Shown: positions 10,362 to 19,817, numbered from the stretch's first letter. The stretch is DNA of 64,000 nucleotides from Pseudomonas salomonii (GCF_900107155.1 NZ_FNOX01000010.1:186001-250000); one strand, 5' to 3'. Notes: generated from the letters alone by a model not told the origin. Program-made: numbers and translations.

Positions 10362-10501
10362 TGTCGATCTCTCCTAATTGTGTTTTTCATCGGCCGGTAT
10401 CGATACCGGCAAGTTGTATTCCGGCGGTGCCGGTCGCGCCTCGCCAAGCAAGACGCGGAAGTCTGTCTGATGTCGCCACCAGAAACCTTGCGGTGACCGT
10501 T
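10362..10501 (-). ncRNA. groES leader with stable hairpins (probable Pseudomon-groES motif)
   Basis: The 140-base leader between the promoter and groES contains an 18-base perfect palindrome at 10393-10410 and a second hairpin at 10421-10433 (CCGG stems). A conserved RNA called Pseudomon-groES is known from the 5' UTR of Pseudomonas groES genes. Position and structure fit, but a covariance-model match could not be run. Confidence 0.6.
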
Positions 10502-10529
10502 ACATAAGGGCGCATAAGCTTATTACAAG
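10502..10529 (-). promoter_or_regulatory. Sigma-32-type heat-shock promoter of groESL
   Basis: On the minus strand CTTGTA (10524-10529), a 13-base spacer and CCCTTATGT (10502-10510). This fits the CTTGAA-N13/14-CCCCATNT heat-shock consensus with few deviations and lies upstream of groES. Confidence 0.75.
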
Positions 10530-10608
10530 AGGCCGCGACGGAAATTTTTTATGAATGCCGGGCGGCAAAAGCAACACGGCACCCAAAGGCGCCGTGCAGG
10601 TCATGCGG

Positions 10609-11085
10609 TTATTTGCTGTCGCGGTGTTCGAACTCGCCTTCGATCACATCCCCTTCACGCCCCAACGGCTGGCGCGGAGCCGGGCCGCCACGGGGTTGCA
10701 GGTCGTCGGCAAACGCACGCTGGCGGATCGCCGCTTCTTCGGCACGCTGGCGCATCTTGCCGGCCAACAGCTTGCGGGTGAACGGCAGCAGCATGACCAG
10801 GCCGACCACATCGCTGATAAAACCCGGCAGGATCAACAGACCACCGGCCAAGGCCATCATCAGGCCTTCAAGCATGGTCTGTGCAGGCAGTTCGCCGCGG
10901 TTCAGGCTTTCACGGGCACGCAGCGCCGTGGCCAGGCCGGCGACGCGCAGCACCAGCACGCCGAGCATCGAGCCGAGAATGATCAACAGCAACGCCGGGA
11001 AAAACCCGATGGCACTGCTGACTTGAACGAATACGAACAGCTCCAACACCGGGAACAGCAGAAAGAGCAATAAAAAAGGGCGCAT
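10609..11085 (-). CDS. fxsA: FxsA family membrane protein
   Basis: A 158-residue inner-membrane protein with three to four hydrophobic helices (about 3-25, 28-48, 75-105) and a charged cytoplasmic tail. It matches FxsA, known in E. coli for relieving phage T7 exclusion by the F plasmid. The start MRPFLLLFLLFP at 11085 has GAGGAA seven bases upstream. It sits immediately upstream of groESL, the usual Pseudomonas arrangement. The cellular role is unclear. Confidence 0.9.
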   Translation of the reverse strand: MRPFLLLFLLFPVLELFVFVQVSSAIGFFPALLLIILGSMLGVLVLRVAGLATALRARESLNRGELPAQTMLEGLMMALAGGLLILPGFISDVVGLVMLLPFTRKLLAGKMRQRAEEAAIRQRAFADDLQPRGGPAPRQPLGREGDVIEGEFEHRDSK

Positions 11086-11151
11086 CAAATGGTTCCTCAA
11101 CGCAAGAATGCCTTGCCAGTCCACCTTAGATGACGTCGCCGTTTCGTGAAT

Positions 11152-11883
11152 TCAAGCGCTGACGGCTTCTTTTTTCGGCCAGACGTCGGCGTGAGCCAAT
11201 GAAACCAAGGCTTCGCGCACTTGTGTCGGCGTGTTGCAAGGCTCGGCAAACGGCAGCCAATACAAGGACTGGCCGATACGCAGGTGCATGCCCTCGCTGT
11301 CGATACCGGCCAATTGCGCAGGTTCAGTGGTCGGCAGGCCGGTCAGCTCCACATAGTGGGCGATGGCCTTGGTGTGGTCGCTGTTCATGTGCTCGATCAT
11401 GCTGCGCTCGGCTTGGCCCGCAAACGGGTTGGCCAGGGTGAGCTGGTCAACCCAGTGAATCGCACCAAAGCCGCCGATGTAACGGTGACGCACCGGCTTG
11501 AGCACCCAGAAGTCGAAATCGTGGGCCTTGTGGTAGTTGGCCGAATCCGGGAAGTAGCGGTAATAGCGCTCGGCGGCGGCTTCAATCGCCGCCTCATCCT
11601 CAAGCTTTTCGGCTTCGGCCAGGTAGGTCAGGCGCCCTACCGCTTGCACGTCATCCGCCTCGCGCTCACCCACCAGCAGCGAGCACTTGGGGTCTTTTTG
11701 CAGGTTGTGGGTGTGCTGGGCGATGCGGCTGATCAGGATGATCGGCTGGCCCTGCGCGTCGAGGCAGTACGGCACCACTGAGCCGAAGGGAAAACCCGGC
11801 ATGGCTTTGGACAATGTGGAGAGCGCTCCACGGTATTCCTTGAGCAACAGCTCTCGGGCGTTCTTGGCAACCTGCGTGCTCAC
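11152..11883 (-). CDS. HugZ-like pyridoxamine-phosphate-oxidase-fold protein with DUF2470
   Basis: A 243-residue cytoplasmic protein. The N-terminal split-barrel domain (about 10-150) shows GFPFGSVVPYCLD, LISRIAQHTHNL and the WVLKPVRHRYIGGFG segment. The C-terminal DUF2470 region (about 160-235) has the MIEHMNSDHTKAIAHY motif. This architecture is found in haem-utilisation proteins such as HugZ and in related FMN-binding proteins. No haem genes are adjacent, so a haem-degrading role is only a family-level possibility. Confidence 0.85.
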   Translation of the reverse strand: MSTQVAKNARELLLKEYRGALSTLSKAMPGFPFGSVVPYCLDAQGQPIILISRIAQHTHNLQKDPKCSLLVGEREADDVQAVGRLTYLAEAEKLEDEAAIEAAAERYYRYFPDSANYHKAHDFDFWVLKPVRHRYIGGFGAIHWVDQLTLANPFAGQAERSMIEHMNSDHTKAIAHYVELTGLPTTEPAQLAGIDSEGMHLRIGQSLYWLPFAEPCNTPTQVREALVSLAHADVWPKKEAVSA

Positions 11884-12008
11884 GGTATGACTCCTCGGGT
11901 GTTCAGCCGCCCACAGCCTATGGCGTCTATGGGAATGAATCTCAACACAAGGTAATCAATATCGGCGCGGGTTGCCAGAGTGCCCGTTGCTGGTTTTACC
12001 GGGCTGTT

Positions 12009-13016
12009 TTACCAGGCGACGCCGAAGCCTGCGGTGTAACGGGTCTTGTCCAGGCTGCTTTGCGATTCGCCATTAATGAGGTCACGCTCGGCCTTGAGGT
12101 TGAGCGACGCCCACTCGGTGACTTTGTAGCGCAGGCCCATTTCCGCATCCAGGGAGTAATCGGACGGCCCGGCCAGCGGTTTGCCCACTTCACCGTTGGT
12201 GAAGAACTCCACGGTCTTGCCCACCAGGTAGCGGTTGTAGCTCCACTTCATGGCCAGGGAATAGAAGTTGCTCTTGCGATCGTCCGAATACTGGTAATCG
12301 GTGCGGTTGACCAGCGAGCCGAGGGAGAACGCGCCCAGCTCATCGTCCCAGAACTGGTAGCCAGGGCCGGTACCGACGGTGCGCTGGCGGGACAGGTCTT
12401 CAACCTTGTCACGCTTGTAGGTCAAGCGGCCCTGCCAGTACCAATGCTCGGTGATGAAGCGGTCCAGGTCATATTCCAGCGACCAGTTGTCGGTGGTGGT
12501 CACGTCATCCTGGAACTCGCGGTTGTATTCGCCCTGGGCGGTATGCCGCCACTGGCCGTGACGGGCGGTGGTCTTGAAGTCGATGTCGTAGTCGTTGGTG
12601 TCCTTGTCGGCGCGTTTGTAGTCCAGTGCCAGGTCGACATTGCCCTTCCACACCAGGTCTTCGATCACAGGCTTTGGCTTGATGATCTGCTGGATGCTGG
12701 CCAAGTCCACGGTTTTCGGCGCTTCGCCATTGGTCAGGGTGACCTTGCCATCCTCCGCCGCTTTCAGGGATTTGGCTTTTTCACCGGTGTAAGCGTCCTG
12801 CTTGACCAGCAGTTCCTGGTCGCTTTCCAGGGTCTTGACCTGTTTCCAGTCCACCGGGATGGCCCCTGCGTAATTGGTCTGAATCAGCAATTTGCCACCG
12901 TCGAAGACTTTGATCTTGCCGGTCAGGCGGTCACCGTTCTTCAACCATATGGTGTCGGCGAGCAGGGGCGTGGAGGCGCTGAGAACAGCAAGGCAGAGCA
13001 GGGTTCTGGACAACAT
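12009..13016 (-). CDS. DUF481 (YdiY-type) outer-membrane beta-barrel protein
   Basis: A 334-residue exported protein with a clear signal peptide (1-20, LSASTPLLA-DTIW). An N-terminal segment (LKNGDRLTGKIKVFDGGKLLIQT) precedes a DUF481 beta-barrel of alternating aromatic strands that ends RYTAGFGVAW with a C-terminal aromatic, as for outer-membrane proteins. The start MLSRTLLCL at 13016 is chosen because it puts the signal peptide at the N terminus; the ribosome site is weak. The function of the family is unknown. Confidence 0.85.
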   Translation of the reverse strand: MLSRTLLCLAVLSASTPLLADTIWLKNGDRLTGKIKVFDGGKLLIQTNYAGAIPVDWKQVKTLESDQELLVKQDAYTGEKAKSLKAAEDGKVTLTNGEAPKTVDLASIQQIIKPKPVIEDLVWKGNVDLALDYKRADKDTNDYDIDFKTTARHGQWRHTAQGEYNREFQDDVTTTDNWSLEYDLDRFITEHWYWQGRLTYKRDKVEDLSRQRTVGTGPGYQFWDDELGAFSLGSLVNRTDYQYSDDRKSNFYSLAMKWSYNRYLVGKTVEFFTNGEVGKPLAGPSDYSLDAEMGLRYKVTEWASLNLKAERDLINGESQSSLDKTRYTAGFGVAW

Positions 13017-13164
13017 AAGCGAATTCGAGGCTCGAAAATGGCGAAAAAGGGGCGTTATCGTGTTAGATAGCTTGGACTGACTCAAGGATTTATATTGAGT
13101 TCAATTCTCAACGGAATGATTACAGACGTTTCTTACAAAAACACCTCTTTATAAAGACGCGGCG

Positions 13165-13527
13165 ATGCCCACACCCCACACACCCGAAGACGCCCCCCAA
13201 AGCCCCGCAGACATGCGCCGCACGGCCTTGTACCTGACCCTGGCGCAAGTGCCCGAAGGTTGCGTGGTGAGTTACGGCGAATTGGCGCACCTGGCCGGAC
13301 TGGGCCGGGCCGCCCGCTGGGTCGGGCGTACATTGAGCCAGCTTCCCGAGGGCACCCGCCTGCCCTGGCATCGGGTATTGGGTGCCGGTGGTCGGATAAG
13401 TCTGCCGGTGGGCAGTGCTTCAGGCGACGAACAACGTGCGCGTTTGCGCAGCGAAGGCGTCAGTATCCTGAATAATCGCGTTGATATTCAGCGTCATGGC
13501 TGGCGCCCGGTAGAGCACAGCGGTTAG
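13165..13527 (+). CDS. atl: Alkyltransferase-like DNA-repair protein (ATL)
   Basis: A 120-residue protein homologous to the C-terminal domain of O6-alkylguanine-DNA alkyltransferase. The helix-turn-helix recognition region is visible (VSYGELAHLAGLGRAARWVGRTL). The active-site PCHRV is PWHRV here, with Trp replacing the alkyl-accepting Cys. This marks ATL proteins, which bind O6-alkylguanine without repairing it and hand the lesion to nucleotide excision repair. The gene is divergent from the DUF481 gene and 43 bases before ampG. Confidence 0.9.
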   Translation: MPTPHTPEDAPQSPADMRRTALYLTLAQVPEGCVVSYGELAHLAGLGRAARWVGRTLSQLPEGTRLPWHRVLGAGGRISLPVGSASGDEQRARLRSEGVSILNNRVDIQRHGWRPVEHSG

Positions 13528-13570
13528 AGTGCGCGCTTTGTTTCCGCAAATCTGAGGCAGACTCCAGCCC

Positions 13571-15103
13571 ATGCCCCGTAAAACCTGGCGCGCCGCGCTC
13601 GCCGCCTATGCCAGCCCTTCGACGTTAGTCCTGTTGTTGCTCGGCTTCGCCGCCGGCTTGCCTTACATGTTGGTGTTTTCGACGCTTTCCGTGTGGTTGC
13701 GCGAGGCCGGTGTGGCCCGCGAGACCATCGGCTATGCGAGCCTGATCGGCCTGGCCTACGCATTTAAATGGGTCTGGTCGCCGCTGCTCGATCAATGGCG
13801 CCTGCCGCTGCTCGGCAAACTGGGACGACGTCGCTCCTGGCTGGTACTTGCCCAGACGCTGGTGATCCTCGGGTTGATCGGCATGGGCTTCTGCGACCCG
13901 CAAAAGCACTTGTCCTGGCTGATCGCCATTGCCGTCATCGTAGCCTTCGCCTCGGCCACCCAGGACATCGCGGTAGACGCCTATCGCCTGGAAATCGCCG
14001 ACGACAGCCGCCAGGCCGCACTGGCTGCCAGCTATATGTCCGGCTACCGCATCGCCGCCCTGCTGGCCACCGCCGGCGCGCTGTTCTTTGCCGAAGGCTT
14101 CGGTTCCACCGGCTTCAACTATAAGCACTCGGCCTGGACCGGCACTTACGTGCTGTTCGGCGTGCTGATGATCCCGGCGCTGCTGACCACCTTCTTCATG
14201 CGTGAACCCGACGTACCACTGCGCACCCAACTGCAGGCCGGGCGCTACAGCTTTGCACATCAGCTTGTTTCCGTATTTGTGCTGATCGTGCTGCTGGTGT
14301 CGGTCCCGGCGATGTTCACCCAGCTGTACAACACCGATTTCGCCAGCGTGCTGTTCCACGGCGTGAGCCTGTGGGAGCTGCTGATGGAAGACCGCGCGTT
14401 CCTGCGCGCCATCCTGTACATCATCCTCACCACCCTGTGCCTCTCGGCCATGGGCCGCCGAGGTTTGGCGCCGGTGCTGACGCCGGTCAACGACTTTATC
14501 CTGCGTTATCGCTGGCAGGCGCTGCTGCTGCTCGGGCTGATTGCGACCTATCGCATGTCCGACACGGTGATGGGCGTGATGGCCAACGTGTTCTACATCG
14601 ACCAGGGCTTTACCAAGGACCAGATCGCCGGGGTCAGCAAGATCTTCGGCCTGATCATGACCCTGCTCGGCGCCGGTATGGGCGGCCTGTTGATCGTGCG
14701 CTTCGGCATCCTGCCGATCCTGTTTATCGGCGGCATTGCCTCGGCGGCCACCAACCTGCTGTTCGTGATGCTCGCCGACATGGGCCCCGACCTGCAGATG
14801 CTGATCTTCACCATCTCCCTGGATAACTTCAGTTCGGGCCTGGCTACTTCGGCGTTTGTCGCCTACCTGTCGAGCCTGACCAACCTCAAGTTCTCCGCCA
14901 CCCAATACGCGCTGCTCAGCTCGATCATGCTGTTGCTGCCGCGCCTGATTGGTGGCTACTCGGGCGTGATGGTGGAGAAGTTCGGCTATCACAACTTCTT
15001 CATCATCACCTGCCTGCTGGGTGTGCCGACGCTGTTCCTGATTGCGCTGCACTGGTTTCAGGAAAGCCGACGGGCGCGATTGAATCCTCCCGCAGAAGAC
15101 TGA
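13571..15103 (+). CDS. ampG: AmpG-type muropeptide MFS permease
   Basis: A 510-residue inner-membrane transporter with about 12-14 helices. It carries the AmpG signature segments LLLGFAAGLPYMLVFSTLSVWLREAGV, GLAYAFKWVWSPLLDQ, ATQDIAVDAYRLEI and NFSSGLATSAFVAYLSSLTN. AmpG imports GlcNAc-anhydroMurNAc-peptides for cell-wall recycling and feeds the AmpR/AmpC induction pathway. The length is close to other Pseudomonas AmpG proteins. A REP element follows. Confidence 0.93.
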   Translation: MPRKTWRAALAAYASPSTLVLLLLGFAAGLPYMLVFSTLSVWLREAGVARETIGYASLIGLAYAFKWVWSPLLDQWRLPLLGKLGRRRSWLVLAQTLVILGLIGMGFCDPQKHLSWLIAIAVIVAFASATQDIAVDAYRLEIADDSRQAALAASYMSGYRIAALLATAGALFFAEGFGSTGFNYKHSAWTGTYVLFGVLMIPALLTTFFMREPDVPLRTQLQAGRYSFAHQLVSVFVLIVLLVSVPAMFTQLYNTDFASVLFHGVSLWELLMEDRAFLRAILYIILTTLCLSAMGRRGLAPVLTPVNDFILRYRWQALLLLGLIATYRMSDTVMGVMANVFYIDQGFTKDQIAGVSKIFGLIMTLLGAGMGGLLIVRFGILPILFIGGIASAATNLLFVMLADMGPDLQMLIFTISLDNFSSGLATSAFVAYLSSLTNLKFSATQYALLSSIMLLLPRLIGGYSGVMVEKFGYHNFFIITCLLGVPTLFLIALHWFQESRRARLNPPAED

Positions 15104-15117
15104 CCTGACTCAGTCAA

Positions 15118-15189
15118 TGTGGGAGCTGGCTTGCCTGCGATAGCGATGGTGAATCCAACACCGCTATCGCAGGCAAGCCAGCTCCCACA
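15118..15189. repeat. REP pair (GTGGGAGCTGGCTTGCC type)
   Basis: Two inverted arms, each TGTGGGAGCTGGCTTGCCTG plus CGATAGCG, separated by a short loop. This is the dispersed Pseudomonas REPIN type and could form a large hairpin between ampG and proS. Confidence 0.9.
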
Positions 15190-15300
15190 CAGGCTCTACT
15201 TCAACAGAAACACCGCCACGACCTCACGCCTGTACTCCAGCGACAACCGCCCGTACAATCCCAAGTCATTTCAAGTCCAAGCAACCGACAACGGCCTACC

Positions 15301-17016
15301 ATGCGTACCAGTCAATATTTGCTCGCCACACAGAAAGAAACGCCTTCCGACGCGGTTGTGATCAGCCATCAGCTGATGCTGCGCGCCGGTATGATCCGCA
15401 AACTGGCCTCCGGCCTGTACACCTGGCTGCCCATGGGCTTGAAGGTGATGCGCAAGGTCGAAGCCATCGTTCGCGAAGAAATGAACGCCGCCGGCTCTCT
15501 GGAAGTGTTGATGCCGAGCACCCAACCGGCTGAGCTGTGGCAGGAATCCGGGCGCTGGGAAGAGTACGGCCCTGAGTTGCTGCGCTTCAAGGACCGTCAT
15601 GGCCGCGACTTCTGCGCCGGCCCGACCCATGAAGAAGTGATCACCGACCTGATGCGCAACGAGCTCAGCAGCTACAAGCAGCTGCCGTTGAACCTGTATC
15701 AGATCCAGACCAAGTTCCGTGATGAAATCCGCCCACGCTTCGGCTTGATGCGCGGCCGCGAATTCATCATGAAGGACGCGTATTCGTTCCACGCAGACCA
15801 GGCGTCCTTGCAGGCCACCTACGACCGCATGCACACCGCCTACTGCAACGTGTTCACGCGCCTGGGCCTGAAATTCCGCCCGGTTGAAGCGGACAACGGT
15901 TCCATCGGCGGCGCCGGCTCCCACGAGTTCCACGTGCTGGCCGAATCCGGCGAAGACGATATCGTGTTCAGCAACGGTTCCGATTACGCGGCGAATATCG
16001 AGAAAGCCGAAGCCGTGCCACGGGAAACGTCCCGCGCCGCACCGGCTGAAGAACTGCGCCTGGTAGACACGCCAGAGACCAAGACCATCGCGGCCCTGGT
16101 GGAAAAATTCAATCTGCCGATTGAAAAGACCATCAAGACCCTGATCGTGCGCGCCGAAGAAGAAGGCAAGCTGATCGCCCTGGTGATCCGTGGCGACCAC
16201 GAACTCAACGAAATCAAGGCGGCCCAGCAACCTGGCGTGGCCAGCCCGCTGGTCATGGCCACCGATGCCGAACTGCGCGACGCCATTGGCGCCGGTGCCG
16301 GTTCCCTCGGCCCGCTGAACCTGCCGCTGCCGATCATCATCGACCGTTCGGTCGAGCTGATGAGTGACTTCGGTATCGGCGCCAACATCGATGACAAGCA
16401 CTACTTCGGCGTGAACTGGGAGCGTGACCTGCCGGTTCCGACCGTGGCCGACCTGCGTAACGTGGTGGCCGGTGACCCAAGCCCGGACGGCAAAGGTACC
16501 CTGGAAATCAAGCGCGGCATCGAAGTCGGGCACATCTTCCAGCTGGGCAACAAGTACAGCAAGGCGATGAAGTGCGAAGTGCTGGGCGAGAACGGCAAGC
16601 CGATCACCCTGGACATGGGTTGCTACGGCATTGGCGTATCGCGCGTGGTTGCCGCTGCCATCGAGCAGAACAACGACGAAAAAGGCATCATCTGGAGCGA
16701 CGCCCTGGCACCGTTCCAGATCGCCCTGGTACCGCTGCGCTATGACAACGAGCAAGTACGCGAAGCCACCGACAAACTGTATGCCGAACTGACGGCTGCC
16801 GGTTTTGAAGTGCTGCTCGATGACCGGGACAAGAAAACCAGCCCGGGCATCAAGTTTGCTGACATGGAACTGATTGGCATCCCGCACCGTATCGTGGTCA
16901 GTGACCGCGGCCTGGCCGATGGCAATCTGGAATACAAGAGCCGGACCGAAGCCTGCGCCCAACCGTTGCCGGTGGCTGACGTGCTGTCTTTCCTTCAGGC
17001 GCGTATTCGTCGCTGA
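15301..17016 (+). CDS. proS: Prolyl-tRNA synthetase
   Basis: A 571-residue class II aminoacyl-tRNA synthetase of the bacterial type. Motif 2 (FRDEIRPRFGLMRGREFIMKDAYSFH), an inserted editing domain (about 225-390) against mischarged Ala, and motif 3 (DMGCYGIGVSRVVAAAIEQ) are visible. A C-terminal anticodon-binding domain (about 470-565) follows. It attaches proline to tRNA-Pro in the cytoplasm. The lipoprotein gene follows 20 bases downstream, as PA0955 follows proS (PA0956) in P. aeruginosa. Confidence 0.98.
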   Translation: MRTSQYLLATQKETPSDAVVISHQLMLRAGMIRKLASGLYTWLPMGLKVMRKVEAIVREEMNAAGSLEVLMPSTQPAELWQESGRWEEYGPELLRFKDRHGRDFCAGPTHEEVITDLMRNELSSYKQLPLNLYQIQTKFRDEIRPRFGLMRGREFIMKDAYSFHADQASLQATYDRMHTAYCNVFTRLGLKFRPVEADNGSIGGAGSHEFHVLAESGEDDIVFSNGSDYAANIEKAEAVPRETSRAAPAEELRLVDTPETKTIAALVEKFNLPIEKTIKTLIVRAEEEGKLIALVIRGDHELNEIKAAQQPGVASPLVMATDAELRDAIGAGAGSLGPLNLPLPIIIDRSVELMSDFGIGANIDDKHYFGVNWERDLPVPTVADLRNVVAGDPSPDGKGTLEIKRGIEVGHIFQLGNKYSKAMKCEVLGENGKPITLDMGCYGIGVSRVVAAAIEQNNDEKGIIWSDALAPFQIALVPLRYDNEQVREATDKLYAELTAAGFEVLLDDRDKKTSPGIKFADMELIGIPHRIVVSDRGLADGNLEYKSRTEACAQPLPVADVLSFLQARIRR

Positions 17017-17036
17017 AAACCAGATCAAGAGAAGTC

Positions 17037-17990
17037 ATGTTCAAGCGAAACACCAGAGCCCTGGGGGGCGCCGCCTTGTGCGGCGCCCTGCTGGTCAGCG
17101 GCTGCGCCAATCAAATGTCGCAACGCAGTGAGCACGAGGAGCGGGTCGAGCGCAAGTTGCTCGATCACAGCCTGCAAATCGATGTAGGCGAACCCAAAGT
17201 GCTGGAACTGCCGCAACGCCGGGTTCGCATTCACGAGCAAAAGACCTTTGAGGTCACCGAGTTCGAAGTCACCCGCCGTTACGATCGCTACACCCCCTAC
17301 CAAGCCTGGCGCAAACTCTATGAGATGCCGTTGGGTGCCGTTGCACTGGTAGCGGGCGCGGGCGCCAACGTGGTGAATATCTTCGCCCTCGGTAACCTGC
17401 CCACCAGCATGACGCACGACTGGCTGAGCTACGGCGTGGACGGCATCAACCCGTTCATGAACGTGCAATCCCACGGCCGTGCGCAACAGAACCTGGCCGG
17501 TATTGATGAAGTGCAGCGCGACAAGCGCACGGAGTATTCGAGCCTGCCCTGGAGCGAACGCCCGGTACAGGTCACCGCCGGCAAGCAGACCCATGAGCTG
17601 ACCACCGACCGCGACGGCGTACTGCGCCTGAACCTGTTGGACAGCCCGTTTGCCGAGCAGGACCTGAACCGCGTCAGCACCTTGAAGATCAGCGTGGAAG
17701 ATGGCCAGGACGATGTGCATTCCGACTCGTCGCTGGCGATCAGCAGCACACTGCGCAACAAGTTGCTCGAAGCCCATGGCCTGATCTACGACGACCTGGA
17801 AGATGACGAAGTGAGCCAATGGGTGCACCGGGTCAAACGCCTGTCGGAACTGGGCCTGGAAGAAGAGGCCAGCGAGCTGGAACAAAGCCTGATCGAATTG
17901 ACGCGCAATGATCCGGAATTGCAGCAGGAGTTTCTGCAGGCACTGACCAAGGATGCGGGGCGGCTCGTCGCAGATCCTGGGGCACGCTGA
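17037..17990 (+). CDS. Conserved hypothetical lipoprotein downstream of proS
   Basis: A 317-residue protein with a lipoprotein signal peptide: lipobox LVSGC with the acylated Cys at about residue 23. The mature part has no domain I recognise. It contains a hydrophobic glycine/alanine-rich stretch (PLGAVALVAGAGANVVNIFALG, about 98-120) and an acidic, helix-forming C terminus rich in Glu and Leu. It lies 20 bases after proS, apparently co-transcribed. The sorting signal (Ala at +2) suggests the outer membrane. Confidence 0.85.
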   Translation: MFKRNTRALGGAALCGALLVSGCANQMSQRSEHEERVERKLLDHSLQIDVGEPKVLELPQRRVRIHEQKTFEVTEFEVTRRYDRYTPYQAWRKLYEMPLGAVALVAGAGANVVNIFALGNLPTSMTHDWLSYGVDGINPFMNVQSHGRAQQNLAGIDEVQRDKRTEYSSLPWSERPVQVTAGKQTHELTTDRDGVLRLNLLDSPFAEQDLNRVSTLKISVEDGQDDVHSDSSLAISSTLRNKLLEAHGLIYDDLEDDEVSQWVHRVKRLSELGLEEEASELEQSLIELTRNDPELQQEFLQALTKDAGRLVADPGAR

Positions 17991-18015
17991 GATCCTGAAA
18001 ACGCTATAGATCTAA

Positions 18016-18106
18016 ATGTGGGAGCGGGCTTGCTCGCGAAGGCGGTGTATCAGTGATGAATGTATCGACTGACACTGCGCATTCGCGAGCAAGCCCGCTC
18101 CCACAT
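18016..18106. repeat. REP pair (GGGAGCGGGCTTGCTCGCGAA type)
   Basis: Inverted arms TGTGGGAGCGGGCTTGCTCG / CGAGCAAGCCCGCTCCCACA around a 40-base loop, between the convergent lipoprotein and dinB genes. Confidence 0.9.
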
Positions 18107-18117
18107 TTTTCCGGTTT

Positions 18118-19176
18118 CTACCAGGAGAGCTCGAGCTGTTCATTGCCATTGCTCAGGTCCAGCAACCGCACCCCAATCCCCAACAACCGCACCGGCTTCC
18201 CGCCCCGGTTAAACGCTTGCGTCAACAGCTGTTGATAACTCTCCAGATCCCGCCCTGCCCCGGCCTGCTCCAGCGTCGTCTGGGTAAAGTCATGAAACTT
18301 CACCTTAACGAACGGCTTGCCCGCGCGGTAGCTGCTGTCGATACGCGCCATGCGCCCCGCCAGCGTTTCCATCAGCTCAGGCAGTTTCGCCAGACAGCTT
18401 GAAAGATCCGGCAGGTCCACGTCGTAGGTATTTTCCACACTGATGGATTGCCGACGGCTATCGTTCTGCACCACGCGGTCATCAATCCCCCGGGCCAGGC
18501 CCCAGAGCCGCTCGCCAAAACTGCCGAATTCACGCACCAGCGCCAGCTTGTTCCACTCGCGCAGCTGCAGGCAGTCTTCGATGCCCAGGCGCGCCAGCTT
18601 GTCGGCAGTGACCTTGCCGACCCCGTGCAGCTTTTTCACCGGCAACTGCGACACAAAGTCTTCGACCTGATCCGGGGTGATCACAAACAGGCCGTTGGGC
18701 TTTTTCCAGTCGCTGGCGATCTTGGCCAGAAACTTGTTCGGCGCCACGCCGGCCGACACGGTGATGTGCAACTGGTTGGAGACGCGCCGGCGTATGTCCT
18801 GGGCGATACGCGTGGCACTGCCGCCAAAATGCGGGCTGTCGGACACATCCAGGTAGGCTTCGTCCAGCGACAACGGCTCGATCAGGTCGGTGTAGTCGCG
18901 AAAGATCGTCTGGATTTCCTTCGAGGCTTCTTTATAGGCATCCATGCGCGGCTTGACGATGGTCAGGTCCGGGCACAGCTTCAAGGCGTGACGCGATGAC
19001 ATGGCCGAGCGCACGCCATAGGCCCGCGCCTCATAGTTGCAGGTGGCAATCACTCCGCGCCTGTCTGCCGAACCGCCGACCGCCAAGGGCTTTTGCGCCA
19101 GGCTCGGGTCGTCGCGCATCTCGATGGCGGCGTAGAAGCAATCACAGTCGACGTGGATGATTTTGCGCTGCGTCAT
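18118..19176 (-). CDS. dinB: DNA polymerase IV
   Basis: A 352-residue Y-family polymerase for translesion synthesis. Catalytic motifs are HVDCDCFYAAIEMRD near the N terminus and LSLDEAYLDVS with the paired acidic residues; the helix-hairpin-helix VKKLHGVGKVTADKL and little-finger domain follow. A beta-clamp-binding motif near the C terminus (LELSW tail) is plausible. The start MTQRKIIHVDCDCF is at 19176. No clear LexA box was found in the short stretch upstream that I examined. Confidence 0.95.
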   Translation of the reverse strand: MTQRKIIHVDCDCFYAAIEMRDDPSLAQKPLAVGGSADRRGVIATCNYEARAYGVRSAMSSRHALKLCPDLTIVKPRMDAYKEASKEIQTIFRDYTDLIEPLSLDEAYLDVSDSPHFGGSATRIAQDIRRRVSNQLHITVSAGVAPNKFLAKIASDWKKPNGLFVITPDQVEDFVSQLPVKKLHGVGKVTADKLARLGIEDCLQLREWNKLALVREFGSFGERLWGLARGIDDRVVQNDSRRQSISVENTYDVDLPDLSSCLAKLPELMETLAGRMARIDSSYRAGKPFVKVKFHDFTQTTLEQAGAGRDLESYQQLLTQAFNRGGKPVRLLGIGVRLLDLSNGNEQLELSW

Positions 19177-19415
19177 ATAAACAGAGGGTGTAATCCAACG
19201 GGCGGCCAGTATCGCACTCACTCCTGTATATAGCACCAGTAGTTTGAATCTGCCGTTTGAGCGGTAGGAAATTTCCCAGGTGAATTTATTTTCTCAATCG
19301 AAAACCAGCCGCCAATAGAGCTGAAACCCTTGGCCAGACTGGCCCCGAGGCCGTTCGAAGCCCACCCTGGAGAGCTAACCGATTGAACCACAAGCGCTTT
19401 TCTTCAATTCACAGG

Positions 19416-19443
19416 TTGACACACCTGCGTTCCTCTGTAGAAT
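19416..19443 (+). promoter_or_regulatory. Sigma-70 promoter of initiator tRNA copy 1
   Basis: TTGACA (19416-19421), 16-base spacer and TAGAAT (19438-19443), 13 bases before the tRNA 5' end. Confidence 0.85.
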
Positions 19444-19456
19444 GCCGACACACAGA

Positions 19457-19533
<77 letters not shown>

Positions 19534-19539
19534 AACATC

Positions 19540-19572
19540 AAAAAAGGCTACTCGAAAGAGTGGCCTTTTTTG
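19540..19572 (+). terminator. Terminator of tRNA-fMet copy 1
   Basis: AAAAAAGGCTACTC - GAAA - GAGTGGCCTTTTTT: stem with GAAA loop and T-run, six bases after the CCA end. Confidence 0.92.
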
Positions 19573-19700
19573 TGCGCGCCTGTTTTAGCCCTGTATGAAA
19601 ATTGTAAGACAGAAAAAACGTTGCCCACCCTGCACTTACCGCACAAGGTGGCTGTGGAGTGACTAATTTCCACTTATTTGACCCATCAGACTATTAACGG

Positions 19701-19728
19701 TTGACACCTCGCCGCTGGGCTGTAGAAT
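19701..19728 (+). promoter_or_regulatory. Sigma-70 promoter of initiator tRNA copy 2
   Basis: TTGACA (19701-19706), 16-base spacer, TAGAAT (19723-19728). Same boxes and spacing as copy 1 but different spacer bases. Confidence 0.85.
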
Positions 19729-19740
19729 GCCGCCCACAGA

Positions 19741-19817
<77 letters not shown>

